Assembly (NCBI GenBank): GCA_026418175.1
Contig: JAOABX010000016.1
Coordinates: forward strand, 1 to 56,074
Reading direction: 5' to 3'
DNA from: Flavobacteriales bacterium
GTDB lineage: Bacteria > Bacteroidota > Bacteroidia > CAIKAF01
DNA: 56,074 bases
Shown here: one piece after another, positions 25,606 through 37,000 of the stretch
Numbering within the stretch: the first letter of the stretch is position 1
Layout of the letters: every line of letters starts with the position of its first letter
The notes under the pieces: model-generated
Databases searched by the model: none
What the model saw: the letters and a program-made list of their open reading frames with translations, nothing else
Told to the model about the DNA's origin: nothing
Translations under genes and position numbers: made by a program

Positions 25606-26622
25606 ATGACTAAATTTACTAAACAACGAATAAATAACTGTTTTAAAGCGGGGATACTTGGCGCTTTATTAACATTGATAAACGTATTAGAAGAGGGGAC
25701 GGTTCAAATTAAATATCCCATTGTAGGCTTCATTGCCGGTTTTTTAACAGGTGTTTTTGAACTATTTATTTATCGCAATCGTTTAAAAAACGTCAATTTT
25801 TTTGTTGGCTTACTTATTAAATCAATTACTTATACCATTAGTGTTTATTTAATCATTTTATTTTCTCTATCGCTCATCTACCGAATTACTGGAAACCTCG
25901 ATGCAGCCAATATTCTTGATAATTTTATGAATAATGAATTTTTAATGGTTACATTCAAAACTTTTAAGGGTTCATTATTTATTGTTTTTCTTTTTCAACT
26001 GGATGCTTTGCTTGGCGATGGCACATTTCGAAAATATGTTTTTGGGAAATACCATAAGCCACAAAAAGAACACATGGTATTTATGTTTTTGGATGTAAAA
26101 TCGTCCACCAAATTGGCCGAAACTCTGGGAGATGAAATGTATTATTCTCTCATTGACGATTTTTTTCATGATATTTCAGAACCCATTATTGACTCAGATG
26201 CAGAGATTTACAAATATGTAGGAGATGAAGTGATTATTTGTTGGCCCATTGAAAAAGGCTTGGCACCACCCACTGCGGTTGATTTATTTTTTAACATTCG
26301 ACATAAAATTCGTAAACGTCGTGACTATTACATTTCCCGCTACGGAGTCATCCCTGAATTCAAAGCCGGCATACATGAAGGCTCTGTAATTACAGCCCTA
26401 ATAGGCGATATTCGCAAGGAAATAGTTTACAATGGAGATGTATTGAATACTGCTGCCCGCTTGCAGGAAATATGTAATGATTACAATGCCGGATTGCTAA
26501 TTTCAGAATCACTGTTTCGTAAGTTAAAATGGACAGGCCGATATTCTGCTAAGAGTTTGGGGGTGATTCAACTGAAAGGTAAATTGAAACCCATGGAAGT
26601 GTTTAAAATAGAAGAACACTAA
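25606..26622 (+). CDS. membrane-bound class III adenylate/guanylate cyclase
   Basis: 338 residues. Four hydrophobic segments in residues 15-145 form the membrane domain. The cyclase homology domain follows: MVFMFLDVKSSTKLAETLGD carries the first metal-binding Asp, YKYVGDEVIICWP the second, and YNGDVLNTAARLQEICNDYN the base- and ribose-contact region ending in the conserved Asn-Arg pair. All catalytic positions I can align appear intact, so an active cyclase making cAMP or cGMP is likely. The ligand of the short membrane domain is unknown. It is a single gene with its own promoter. Confidence 0.85.
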   Translation: MTKFTKQRINNCFKAGILGALLTLINVLEEGTVQIKYPIVGFIAGFLTGVFELFIYRNRLKNVNFFVGLLIKSITYTISVYLIILFSLSLIYRITGNLDAANILDNFMNNEFLMVTFKTFKGSLFIVFLFQLDALLGDGTFRKYVFGKYHKPQKEHMVFMFLDVKSSTKLAETLGDEMYYSLIDDFFHDISEPIIDSDAEIYKYVGDEVIICWPIEKGLAPPTAVDLFFNIRHKIRKRRDYYISRYGVIPEFKAGIHEGSVITALIGDIRKEIVYNGDVLNTAARLQEICNDYNAGLLISESLFRKLKWTGRYSAKSLGVIQLKGKLKPMEVFKIEEH

Positions 26623-26673
26623 TCTTTTCAACATCTGTTAGCAAATTGCAGGAACGCACTGTTACATTTCTCT

Positions 26674-26681
26674 TATTTTTG
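26674..26681 (+). promoter_or_regulatory. -7 element of the nucleoid-protein gene
   Basis: TATTTTTG matches TAnnTTTG, 24 bases before the ATG at 26706. The -33 element is not clear. Confidence 0.4.
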
Positions 26682-26705
26682 ATTAGTTCAATTTAAATAA
26701 TTGCT

Positions 26706-27743
26706 ATGCTTAATTTTTCTCAGTCCCGTATTGCACGCATCAGCCTTCATTTTATAGGGAATAAACCGGCAGGTGGAAAACTGCAATTATCCAATGCTCC
26801 TTTTTCAGTAAATGAAGAGTGGTTGGAAGATATCTTGAAAAAGTATTTTCTAAATCCATTCAAAGAGCCATACTTTTATCATTTTGATGGCGAGAAAAAC
26901 GCTGCCCAAGATTGTGTAAATAGAATTTTCGATAGCATTACTAACTTTCATAAAGAATCGCAGCAATTAGCTTTGTTACTATTTGATTCTGCTACACATC
27001 CAAAGATAAAAGAAGGAGAGTTTTATGTGGTGATGTTTGAAGATTGTATTATTGAAGATGAAGTGGTAAATGCAATAGGACTGTTCAAATCAGAAAACAA
27101 GGATACGTTTCTAAAAGTTTTTGTTCGAAATGAACAGGCAGAGATTAATGCTGAAGAAGGGATAAATATCCATAAACTTGATAAAGGCTGTATTATTTTT
27201 AATACAGAACGTGATAAAGGATATAAAATTTGCATGATTGATAACACTAACAAGTTGCATGAAGCGCAGTATTGGAAAACAGACTTTTTAGGTTTAAAAC
27301 ATTCCGATTCATCGTATTATTCTACCATGCAGTATATGGAAATGGTAAAACATTTCAGTGAAGATTTCCTTTCGCCTCAAAACCATGTTCCCAAAGAAGA
27401 ACAATTGCATTTTTTGAAAAAAACAGCCGATTATTTTCAGGAAAAAGAAACTTTTGATATAAGCGAATTTAAACAAGAAGTAATCATTGAGCCTGAAATG
27501 ATGAATGCGTTTGATGAATACTTAGCTGCATTCAGTGAAGAGCGTGAAGTGCCGGTTATGGATAAGTTCCAGATTTCTACTGCAGCGGTTAATAAAAGTT
27601 CAAATAAATTTTTCCGTAGTGTAATTAAACTCGACAAGAACTTTCATTTGTATGTACATGGCAATGCTGATTTTATCGAACGAGGATTTGATAAAGAACG
27701 GGGCTTAAATTATTACAAACTATATTTTCGAGAAGAAAGCTAA
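26706..27743 (+). CDS. nucleoid-associated protein, NdpA/YejK family
   Basis: 345 residues. The N-terminal SQSRIARISLHFIGNKPAGG, SATHPKIKEGEFYVVMFEDC and VVNAIGLFKSENKDTFLKVF are characteristic of the Bacteroidota branch of the NdpA family. NdpA/YejK proteins bind double-stranded DNA and the nucleoid; YejK also interacts with topoisomerase IV in E. coli. The specific role here is not shown. It is a single gene converging with gldN, with a shared hairpin between them. Confidence 0.85.
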   Translation: MLNFSQSRIARISLHFIGNKPAGGKLQLSNAPFSVNEEWLEDILKKYFLNPFKEPYFYHFDGEKNAAQDCVNRIFDSITNFHKESQQLALLLFDSATHPKIKEGEFYVVMFEDCIIEDEVVNAIGLFKSENKDTFLKVFVRNEQAEINAEEGINIHKLDKGCIIFNTERDKGYKICMIDNTNKLHEAQYWKTDFLGLKHSDSSYYSTMQYMEMVKHFSEDFLSPQNHVPKEEQLHFLKKTADYFQEKETFDISEFKQEVIIEPEMMNAFDEYLAAFSEEREVPVMDKFQISTAAVNKSSNKFFRSVIKLDKNFHLYVHGNADFIERGFDKERGLNYYKLYFREES

Positions 27744-27751
27744 TAAATTAA

Positions 27752-27783
27752 TAAAAGCAGCATATCTTAAGATATGCCGCTTT
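27752..27783 (-). terminator. terminator after gldN
   Basis: A 13-pair hairpin with one mismatch (AGCAGCATATCTT/AAGATATGCCGCT). On the minus strand it is followed by CTTTTATT, so it works best for gldN; on the plus strand the T tract is short. Confidence 0.7.
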
Positions 27784-27818
27784 CCCTCTCTGCGCTTCTG
27801 TTTTTGGTGAATCGCATA

Positions 27819-28682
27819 TTAATACTCCCAAAGATTATGTTCAAATTCCATGATTTTATTTTTCATGTCTTCAGCTTCATACAATGCATCTAATTCAGCC
27901 AGATAATCCTGAATCATTCGATCGTGGGTATTATCTTGCTTGTATATGGTACTGCTAAACATCCGGTTGCGAAACGCATCGTCATAACTCATACGTTGTG
28001 CCAAATTATATGGATTATAGATTTTGTATGATGCCAGAAAATTACGCGCTTCTTCAAAATTAATCCAAAACATATCTTTCAGGCCTCGCAAATCGCCGGT
28101 ATTCCGGTCATAAACTTCAATTACCGGACAAATTGCTAAGATGCGAACTTCCATTACACTGCGCTTTCTATCAAAGACCCAATCCTCTTTTAATTTTAGT
28201 TGTTTTACCCGAAATGCATCAAATGGCTCTTCAATCAATACTGGCCGTTCAGTGTAAGGAGGATTGGCATCCGGTATCATCACAGTATCTCGATAAACTC
28301 CAATTTTCAATGCTTCTTCTCTGTCCATTACAACCCGTAAATCGTCATACATTGGATCGTATGGTGTTAATTTACCCAATTCTATTCCTAAACGAATGAG
28401 ACTGATTAAATTAATTCTTTCATTGCCCGGTGTGAGTGGATAAAAATAAATTTGATTGAGTTTTTGTCGAAAGTCAATTTTATGCCATACCCGCCTTGCC
28501 CACATCATGTCTGCCTCCCTTACATGTACGTATGGCACTGCCCGTTTACCTTCTTCTTCATCCATGTATTTGCCATAAAAATTTCTTGAAACAGGTTCCA
28601 GTACTTGTGCTGAATTATTGGTAAATAAAAACGTGACAATACTGAATAATACAATTAATTTTTTTCCTGCCATTGCATTCAT
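27819..28682 (-). CDS. gldN: gliding motility / type IX secretion protein GldN
   Basis: 287 residues with an N-terminal signal peptide (cleavage near NSAQ). It has the GldN wording: ADMMWARRVWHKIDFRQKLN, PFDAFRVKQLKLKEDWVFDR and LKDMFWINFEEARNFLASYK. GldN (PorN) binds GldK in the periplasmic ring of the T9SS. In most Bacteroidota it is the last gene of gldKLMN; here gldKLM are not adjacent, since the neighbours are an NdpA-like gene and an HDAC-like gene. It may be a separated or second copy. An ATG three codons downstream could also be the start. Confidence 0.9.
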   Translation of the reverse strand: MNAMAGKKLIVLFSIVTFLFTNNSAQVLEPVSRNFYGKYMDEEEGKRAVPYVHVREADMMWARRVWHKIDFRQKLNQIYFYPLTPGNERINLISLIRLGIELGKLTPYDPMYDDLRVVMDREEALKIGVYRDTVMIPDANPPYTERPVLIEEPFDAFRVKQLKLKEDWVFDRKRSVMEVRILAICPVIEVYDRNTGDLRGLKDMFWINFEEARNFLASYKIYNPYNLAQRMSYDDAFRNRMFSSTIYKQDNTHDRMIQDYLAELDALYEAEDMKNKIMEFEHNLWEY

Positions 28683-28821
28683 AACGATTTATTGTTTTAG
28701 GTGAATGAATTTGGACAGGTAAACATGGATTCATATTTTCTGTTTTTTATTTATAAACGTTGCATTTTTATTAAAGCGTATATTAGACAGTTGTAATTTG
28801 TAATAATTTTAACAAATATCT

Positions 28822-29724
28822 ATGTTACATATAGCTTGGTCATCTGTTTATGCTCATCCGCTTCCTGAAGGACACCGCTTTCCTATGGCCAAGTACAATC
28901 TAATACCTGAACAACTTATTTACGAAGGAACAATCACTTCGGCAAATTTATTTGAACCCCCTCCGGCAACCTTTGAAACTCTTTCATTAACGCATGATAT
29001 AATGTATCTTAAAAAGCTTGAACTGGGATTGCTTACAGATTCTGAAATTCGAAAAACCGGTTTCCCATTTTCAAAAGCACTGGTACATCGTGAAAAAGTA
29101 ATTATGGAGGGGACAGTGCAAGCCGCAATGTTTGCACTAAAATATGGTGTTTCACTGAATATAGCCGGTGGTACACACCATGCATTTTCTGATCGGGGAG
29201 AGGGGTTTTGTTTGTTGAATGATATTGCCATTGCTGCAAATGTATTACTGCATGAGCGTAAAGTTTCTAAAATTCTGGTGGTTGATCTAGATGTACATCA
29301 AGGTAATGGAACAGCTGCTTTGTTTCAACATGACGTTCGAGTATTTACATTTTCGATGCATGGAAAAAAAAATTATCCGTTTCATAAAGAAAAATCCGAT
29401 TTGGATATAGCATTAGAGGATGGGACATCCGATGAAGAATATCTTAGTTTATTAGATTATCATCTGAAATTGCTTATGGATGCTGTTCAGCCTGAATTTG
29501 TATTTTTTCAAAGCGGAGTAGATATCATTGAGTCTGATAAATTAGGGAAACTGAATGTTAGCATAGAAGGATGCCGTCAGCGTGACAAATTGGTGTTTGA
29601 AGTATGCAAAAAAAACAAAGTACCGGTTTGTGCCAGCATGGGTGGTGGATATAGTCCTCGGCTATCAGATATTGTAGAAGCACATGCAAATACGTTCCGA
29701 TTGGCTCAGGAACTATTTTTTTAA
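28822..29724 (+). CDS. histone-deacetylase-superfamily protein (AcuC/Hdac-like)
   Basis: 300 residues. All catalytic features of zinc deacetylases are visible: the His pair in AGGTHHAF (119-120), zinc ligands Asp157 and His159 in VVDLDVHQGNGT, the third ligand Asp234 in QSGVDI, and a catalytic Tyr in MGGGYSPRL (277). Bacterial relatives remove acetyl groups from acetyl-CoA synthetase, polyamines or other small amides; the substrate cannot be told. It has a 7-base TAATTTG near 28794 that may be a variant -7 element. Confidence 0.88.
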   Translation: MLHIAWSSVYAHPLPEGHRFPMAKYNLIPEQLIYEGTITSANLFEPPPATFETLSLTHDIMYLKKLELGLLTDSEIRKTGFPFSKALVHREKVIMEGTVQAAMFALKYGVSLNIAGGTHHAFSDRGEGFCLLNDIAIAANVLLHERKVSKILVVDLDVHQGNGTAALFQHDVRVFTFSMHGKKNYPFHKEKSDLDIALEDGTSDEEYLSLLDYHLKLLMDAVQPEFVFFQSGVDIIESDKLGKLNVSIEGCRQRDKLVFEVCKKNKVPVCASMGGGYSPRLSDIVEAHANTFRLAQELFF

Positions 29725-29785
29725 AAAAATAAAATTAAGTTAGATTACAAAACAAATTAATGTATAATAAAGCCCAGAGCAATGT

Positions 29786-29814
29786 TTTGAATTCAGGTAA
29801 ATCTGTTACTTTTA
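29786..29814 (+). promoter_or_regulatory. probable promoter of the 29819 gene
   Basis: TTTG at 29786-29789, a 17-base spacer, then TACTTTTA at 29807-29814 (one base off TAnnTTTG). The ATG follows only four bases later, so the mRNA would be leaderless or nearly so. Confidence 0.4.
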
Positions 29815-29818
29815 TTCC

Positions 29819-30322
29819 ATGTTTCGGTTTTTAGTTGTCATAATCCTTTTATTTTTTTCAATTCAAGCCGAAGCCCAGCGGTTTATGACCTTTCAGCCAC
29901 CGGGAGGCCCACGAAAAAAAATAACGTACTCGTTAATGGACGAGATTACTCTTAAATTTAAAGGTGAAAAAGGGTTCTATACAGGCAGTATTACACATAT
30001 TACCGATACTGCTTTTTTTGTAAACAATATTGCCGTAAAGCCTTCACAAGTAGATGCCCTGCGTATTCGCACGGGCAAAGACCGGGCCATTATTCCTCGC
30101 CTGCTGGGTGGTGGCGCTCACCTATATTTAGCAGTGCGTATAGTCAATAGTTTAATAAATAATTTAAATCCTATCATCACTCCTTGGGAATTGATTATTT
30201 GTAGTGCAATCATTGCTCCCTATTATATATATGAATTTGCCGTTAATACTAAAATCAGGGTTTATCGGGTAACCCCTTATCGGCCGTTGCGTATTGTAAT
30301 TTTGGATAATAATTTATACTAA
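29819..30322 (+). CDS. hypothetical exported or membrane protein
   Basis: 167 residues. A signal peptide is likely (hydrophobic 3-16, then QAEAQ). The middle holds a small beta-rich segment (DEITLKFKGEKGFYTGSITH, then ITDTAFFVNNIAVKPSQVDA), a pattern seen in Bacteroidota envelope proteins where a value is stated and compared. One or two hydrophobic stretches follow (about 100-140, including ITPWELIICSAIIAPYYIYE). I do not recognise a family with a known function. The next gene follows 67 bases downstream with its own promoter. Confidence 0.6.
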   Translation: MFRFLVVIILLFFSIQAEAQRFMTFQPPGGPRKKITYSLMDEITLKFKGEKGFYTGSITHITDTAFFVNNIAVKPSQVDALRIRTGKDRAIIPRLLGGGAHLYLAVRIVNSLINNLNPIITPWELIICSAIIAPYYIYEFAVNTKIRVYRVTPYRPLRIVILDNNLY

Positions 30323-30333
30323 AGAAAAAATTA

Positions 30334-30367
30334 TTTGTTATAAGTTATATAATATAATTTAGCTTTG
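30334..30367 (+). promoter_or_regulatory. promoter of the 30390 gene
   Basis: TTTG at 30334-30337, a 22-base spacer and TAGCTTTG at 30360-30367, close to the Bacteroidota consensus. The ATG follows 22 bases later. Confidence 0.55.
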
Positions 30368-30389
30368 ATCATACCTAACCATTTTGTTT

Positions 30390-30989
30390 ATGAAATCAAA
30401 TATTGTTATTTACAGCTTGAAATATTTTATCATACTATTAATTTTCCCCACTTCAATTGTTGCACAAAAAAAATTTCATCATCCCAGAATAAAAATTAAT
30501 ACACCTAATAAGCAACAAACAATTCTTAAGGAAAGTAATGAAGAAGAACCATTAAAAAAAATTAATCTGAATAACTCATTGTTTGAAGAACAATGGATTG
30601 AAGCAATTAACAATAATGATAACCATAATGAAAATTTAGATGCTTTCAACCCGCAATCAATTCATCCCATACTGGATGAACAAAAATTATTACCATCGCA
30701 TGTACATGAAAATATAAATACAAAGTTATTTTTGGGTAGCATAAAACCCACTGTTTTTTATTCATTAAAGCAACATAGAAAATTATTGATAATTGAAAAA
30801 TCTTCAAAGAATATAAAAACATTAGCTATTATTGGGGTTATTATATTTTTAATTGGCCTTGGTTTCTTAGTTTTAGCATTAGTATCCATTGGCAATAATT
30901 GGCAATTTGTATTATTTATAATATTTTTATTATTATTCCTGCTTTTTGCATTTATTGGAACATGGCTTGTTTTAAAATCAGGTTTATAA
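30390..30989 (+). CDS. hypothetical membrane protein
   Basis: 199 residues starting at MKSNIVIYSL; a TTG two codons upstream is in frame. A signal peptide ends near VAQ. A polar, Asn- and Lys-rich central part (about 25-130) has no recognisable domain. Two strong membrane helices close the protein (about 145-170 and 173-198). The arrangement of a soluble outer part plus a C-terminal helical hairpin resembles small Bacteroidota envelope proteins of unknown function. The asparagine/isoleucine richness reflects low GC. No function is proposed. Confidence 0.55.
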   Translation: MKSNIVIYSLKYFIILLIFPTSIVAQKKFHHPRIKINTPNKQQTILKESNEEEPLKKINLNNSLFEEQWIEAINNNDNHNENLDAFNPQSIHPILDEQKLLPSHVHENINTKLFLGSIKPTVFYSLKQHRKLLIIEKSSKNIKTLAIIGVIIFLIGLGFLVLALVSIGNNWQFVLFIIFLLLFLLFAFIGTWLVLKSGL

Positions 30990-31001
30990 ATACAAAAATT
31001 T

Positions 31002-34000
31002 CTAATTATCTATATTCACAATCAGTCCTTCTGAATGTGATGAAAATTCTGGTGCGTACATACATTGCAGGGTGGTAATTCCGTTGGAAAATACACCCCT
31101 ATGTGTAACCCGAACGGGATATTCAAAAACATAGGTTCCTCTCGGTAAATATTCGATAAAGAAATGCGATGCTGCATCGCGTGTTGATTCATAATACCCC
31201 AATCCATCTTGCCAACGGTAACCAGAAAATACATTTTCAGGTTCAAAGGCTGATGCTCGTAAGTCTTTTAAATGAACGTATTCCAAATTTCGGTCCGATT
31301 GAATCTCTATTCTTACTTTTACCTTGTCGCCCACTTTTAATACTGTTTTTTCACTGATTGGCTCCAATATTGGGCCGCGGTCTGAGCGAATTTGCTTGAA
31401 CAATTTCTTAGTAATTTTTACATTGGTAGCAGCTGAAGTAATCTTATCTAAATCTTCAAAATATTGCCAATACAAAGCACCCCAAGCAATACCATCAGTG
31501 TTCTTCTGTACTGAAACTTCACCCATCTCTGCCCGAATAGCTTCTCTTCCCCATGACGTTTTGTAGTAGCCGGTTCCTGCTTCGGTCTTTATTTCTGTAT
31601 GTATTTTCGGATCTATGGTAATACTGCCCAGTTTTACTACTACCGGTTCGGTATCCTCTAGCCAGGTTATATTCTGCATCAGTAATGCATAGCAAGCATC
31701 TGCTGTAGCTTTAGTGGTTTTCCAGTCGTTGGTTTGTTTATTTTTCAATAGCCACAATTGCATATCTTCTATTGCTTTTTTATCGGACATAACTTCACTA
31801 AAAGCTTCAATCATTAATGCCTGAGTTTCAATGGGTGCGTCATACCAGAAGTAAGAATTATTTTGTTTCCAATACATTCCCATTTCTTCGTTTCGAATAG
31901 CATTTTCACTCAAAGATCGAATGATTTGCTGAGCCATATTGGTTTCATTGGCTCGTTGCATTATCAATGCAATCATTCCTCGCATCATCATGCTTTCTGT
32001 ATTCCAGTATGCTTTGGCCTGATTGAAATAAAAATTATATGCTTCCGTATATTGCTTATCTAGTTCCTTTTCTGGAAAGTAGCTTCTTGCAAATAAATAT
32101 TGAATTTGGGTTGCTCCAATTTGTTTTTTTGTAAGGTCAACTTTGTATTTCTTTAACTGATGATAATCTTCCTGCATACGTTCATCCAGGTAATACAATG
32201 CTTTTGAAATCATATCACCTACTTTACCGGTATGATCTTGCACACCAAGTTTTTTCAACCTTCCAAAACCTGTTACAATGTATTGAGTGATAAAACGGTT
32301 ATCTGGCCCGCCTGCAAACCAAGGCCAACCACCATTTGATACTTGCAGCTTTTCCAATTTCATCAGAGTTGATGCTGTTTCATTTTTCATTCGATTTAAA
32401 TCAAATAAAAGCGCTATACGTTGTTTTCGTTCTGTTTCGTTTTTAGCATCCATCACCCAAGGAGTTTCTTGTAGAATCACTTCTTTTAACTCCTGATTTT
32501 TTTCAAGGTTGGAAAGTAAAGTGCCGGGTTGCTGAGTTTTCCACACATCAAAAACTTTTTTAATGCGAGGATTGGAATTAGCAATATGTGAAGCCAGTGC
32601 GTTTGCATACAACCGATTAAATGTTTGTTCACTGCATTCATGTGGATATTCCATCATGTAAGGCAGTGCCTGTATTGCATACCAGGCAGGTTGAGAAGTA
32701 AATTCCAGTGTAAGCCGGTGATGGCGGATAGTTGAAGAAATTTCGCTCTGACGTAACTTTTCAAGTCTAAATGTACGCGTTGCTTTTCCACGTATAGGTA
32801 AGGGTAATGATTCAGTAACAAGAATACGGTTTGATAATACAGGAATTGACATTTCTTCTCCATCTGAATGTACTCCTCCATCAGCTACGATTTGGTAGGT
32901 AATGGCATAAACCTGTTGTGGTATTTCAATTTTCCACACAAACATTTCACTTTTACCTTTAGCAATAGTTTTTGTAATAACAGGATTCGTTAACTTACAT
33001 GAGAGGGCAATGTCTTTTTGCTGAATGGCATCGGTTAGAGAAAGCGTTACTTTCACAGGTAAGTCCTGGTTACTTAGATTGGTTACTTTGGTTGAGAAAT
33101 ATAGTATATCACCTTCACGGAAAAAACGAGGTGCATACGAATTTACCATCAGTTGCTTTTTAGTAACTACCTCTTCGGTAAGCATTCCGAATTTTAAATC
33201 TCGAGTATGGGCCATTGCTTGAAAGTTCCATCGTGTAATGGATTCCGGCATACGAAACGAAAAGACTACTTCACCTTGTTCGTTGGTTTGTAAGTGCGGA
33301 TAAAAAAAGGCGGTTTCAGCAAAATTAGAACGTGTCTGTAAAGAATTATTAATTCTTTTTTCTAAGTCAGTTTGTTCCTCCTTTCCTTTTTGATTTTGCT
33401 CTTCATCATTAATGCTTGTATTCCCGGTAATTCTGGTTTCATTACGATGATCTTCGTTTTTATCTTTCTTTCGGGGTGATGTAGTTTCTTTTTCTTCAAA
33501 AATTGGCGCATCCATTGTCATAGTTTCTAAAGCATATCCAGCATATGAACCATTGCGGTACATCCATACGGAATAGGCCAACATATTACATCCAAAATTG
33601 GCCATGTTTTGGTATTGGGGAAACTTCCATTCTGTATATGTAGTCCATGATGGTGCGTACAACGAAGATTTGCTAAGATGCAGATGATCAGATGATGCCC
33701 ACTGACGCATGCTGTAACCGTAGGTATAAGGATTAAACCACCATTTGGAAGGGCGAAATGCATCCAAGCTGGCATCATACATGCTTACTAATATCTCTGC
33801 AGTAGTGACTTGGTTCCCTTGATCTTTTACAGTTATTTTCCACTCTTCTTCAACTCCAGGTAACAATTCATTTCTAAAAGTAGCAAACTTCAGTTTTAAA
33901 TCTTTATTTGAATATGGAACTTCTATGTAATGTTGAAATGTATATGCTCTGTTTTCTATGATGGCTGTAAAATGTACATCAAAACCACCCCGATGTATTT

Positions 34001-37000
34001 CTTTCACAGGGATTCGAATCAATTTTTGTGTGTTGCTTAACATAATGATTTGTTTGCTCACCATTTGTCCCCGATGTTCAATTTCCATTCGTATCTCTAA
34101 TTGCTTGGCTGCTGTAGAAATTAAAAACAGGGCTTCCTCTCCTGGCTCTGCAGAAGTTTTTATTGGAATGTAGGATATAAATTCTTTGGCAAAAGGTTTA
34201 GATTCATGCAAATCGTACATTTTTACAATCTGTCGATAAGAGGCGGTTTCTCCATATCCATCCAACGTTTTAGCTTCAATAAGGTAAACACCCTGTTTTA
34301 ATGAAAGATTTGCAGGCTTTAATGTATTATTCGATTTGTTATTGAAAGTTGTATTTAAGATGACCTCGCCTCTTTTCCAGTTTTCCTCCAAATGCTCATT
34401 AGCAAATGGTAAATGTGGAAAAGCTTGATGATATTCTGATTCATTCAACACTGGTTCATCTACTCTTCCCCAACCTTTTTGTTTAAATAAGCGGGATGGC
34501 TCTTCCAAACGAGTTATGGTTAGTTGTCCACTGTTTTCTGCTGGATAATTTTCCATGTTAAGAACTTCCAGCTTATAAAGAGAAGTATCTTTTACATTCA
34601 AAACATTTGGAATATTTCCCCTCACTTGAATGGAAGCGTATCCCACCTGAACGGTTCGAGTTGCAGTACGTGTTTCACCGTTTATATCAGTAACATTGAT
34701 TTCGATGGTATAGTAAAATGTTGGCTCCCACTTTTTGCTGATACTTCTGTCAGGAATGGCTTCAAATGTTACACTGAATGCTCCATTTTCATCGGTTATT
34801 GTGCTTCCGCCGGCAATTTCCATACGTGGAGAATCTGAAATTAATCCCCCACGCCAATAATAAAACCAAGGTGGAAACATGGCATTGCGATAAATTCGGT
34901 AAGAAACCTGTGCTCCATCAACTGCAAAGCCGCTGAGTGCTTTAGCGGAACCACTAACAGTTACTTGATCGCCTAACCGAAATTCATTGCGAATGGTATC
35001 AAACAGAATTTCAAATTTGGGTCGTTTGTATTCTTCTACTGAAAAACTTATAGTTGAAATTTCATTTCCTAAAGTCCATTCACCGGTAAGCAAATTCATT
35101 GGAAGTTCAAATGACCCTGAAAAAGTTCCAAATTCATTTGAGGTTACGTTTAGTTTGGAGACTTCCTGATAGTTGGCATCAAAAAGTTTGATGGTGGTTT
35201 TATAATTTGTAACAATTTTAGATTCGGTTCCTTTCATAAAATTACCCCGATTAATAACGATGCCTTTGAAATGCACCGTTTGCCCTGGGCGAAAAATGGA
35301 TCTATCTAAGAAATAATGAATGCTAATCCCTTTCTCATCATAGTATTCATACCAGTCTTTATATTGATACAACGAGCTTGGTGAAACATAACGATCTTTG
35401 CCTTTGCGTAATTCAATGCGGAAATTATTATAGTAGTCTTTAGTGATAAATGGTACTCGCAATTCTCCTTGCTTATTCGTTTTAAAAGTTCGGATAAGTT
35501 GAGATTCATAACGGCGATTGATATAATTATACTGTTCTTGGTATAATCGTACTTCAACATCCTGAGCAGGATGTCCACTTTCTCGTTCGGCAACCACGAT
35601 GGTATTTTCTCTGTAATTATTTTCCGGACGAGAAAGGTGCATTAAATTGGTAACCCAGAAATCAGATAGTGCGATAGCTGAACTCGGATAATCAAACGAA
35701 GGTTTATCAGAAGCAAGCAGTACATAAAAACCTAGTTCACGGGGCGGTAAAGCAATTTCGGTAGTATGATTTTGTAAATCTGCCGAAGATTTAAGAGTCT
35801 GCTGCCATGTTGCCAGCGGTTGTTGCTTTCTTAAATATATCAGCAAACTATCAAAATGATTGTATTTATAGCGTTTTTCCAAATCTACCCAAGCATCATG
35901 ATTGATGGAGTATAATCTTAGGTGAACTTCCTGAAGATTTCTATAGCGAAGATGTACCGGGATAAATTTTCCCGGAAGGTTGCCGTGTTCTGTTGTAATT
36001 TCTAAAGTGGGCAATAGTATTTGTTCTTTTAAAGCACGAGCATTATTGGCTCCCAGTGTTTTAGGGAATCGTTGAATGACTTCTTCACATATCTGCAATG
36101 CTTTTAGTATATCCATTCGATAACGATGAGTTTGTTCATTAAATGCATCATAAGTTTCGCCTAGTTTTTTATATGTGCTTGCAAGTTCTACCAATACTTC
36201 GGCTGTTACATCGTTAGTAATGTATTTTTTTTGTAGTGCATCCAGTGCCTGGATATATAAGCTGTCTTTATTTTCAATGGTGCTATGGTTGTAAACAAAT
36301 TTCAGGCGATTTAAATCAGCATCTACCAACGCATCCCATTGCTTATTGAAAACATGAAATTCAAGTAATTTTTGATAAATTAAGATGGCCTGATATTGAT
36401 TATTTAATGTATCGGTTGTTGGTATATTATATTTTGAAAATTGTTCAGCTGGCATAAAAAATTCTGACCGGTTCATTTCAAAACTATTTGCTGGTTGGGT
36501 TAATCCTGTTTCAGCATGTTGAAATATTTCGATAGCTTTGTAAGCAAGTATATCATACAAGGTAGGCCGGCGTGATTTTAATGAATCATTTCCTTCTAAA
36601 ATTGCGATGTATTTATCTGTTGTAATTTTTTGCAAATTTTCTGGTTGAGACAGCGATTGGCAAAATGAATAAATGGTTTCTGAAAATAGGCGGTTCAAAT
36701 CCCAGGTAAGAATATCATCATTGCTTGCATCGGTTATAGGAGTTCTATTGTAAAATTGCCACCGATAGTTTTGATAATAATTCCACAGCAAATTGCCACG
36801 AAGGCTATATAAGACTTGTTTATAGGGCGAAGGAGCTTGCCTAATTTCTTGCTGTAATAAATTATATGAAACTTTAAAAGCATCCTCATCCAGTGTTTCA
36901 CTATACTTCATTAAATAAATTAGCGATTTCACCAACTGTGGATAGTTATTGTCTTTTTTTGCCAATTTTCGGATTGATTCTACTTCTTTTTTTGATGATT

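Noticed and set aside
29819-30989. Toxin-antitoxin or immunity pair from the two small genes
   Set aside because: Each has its own promoter, a signal peptide and membrane segments, and no toxin or antitoxin motif; nothing supports the idea.
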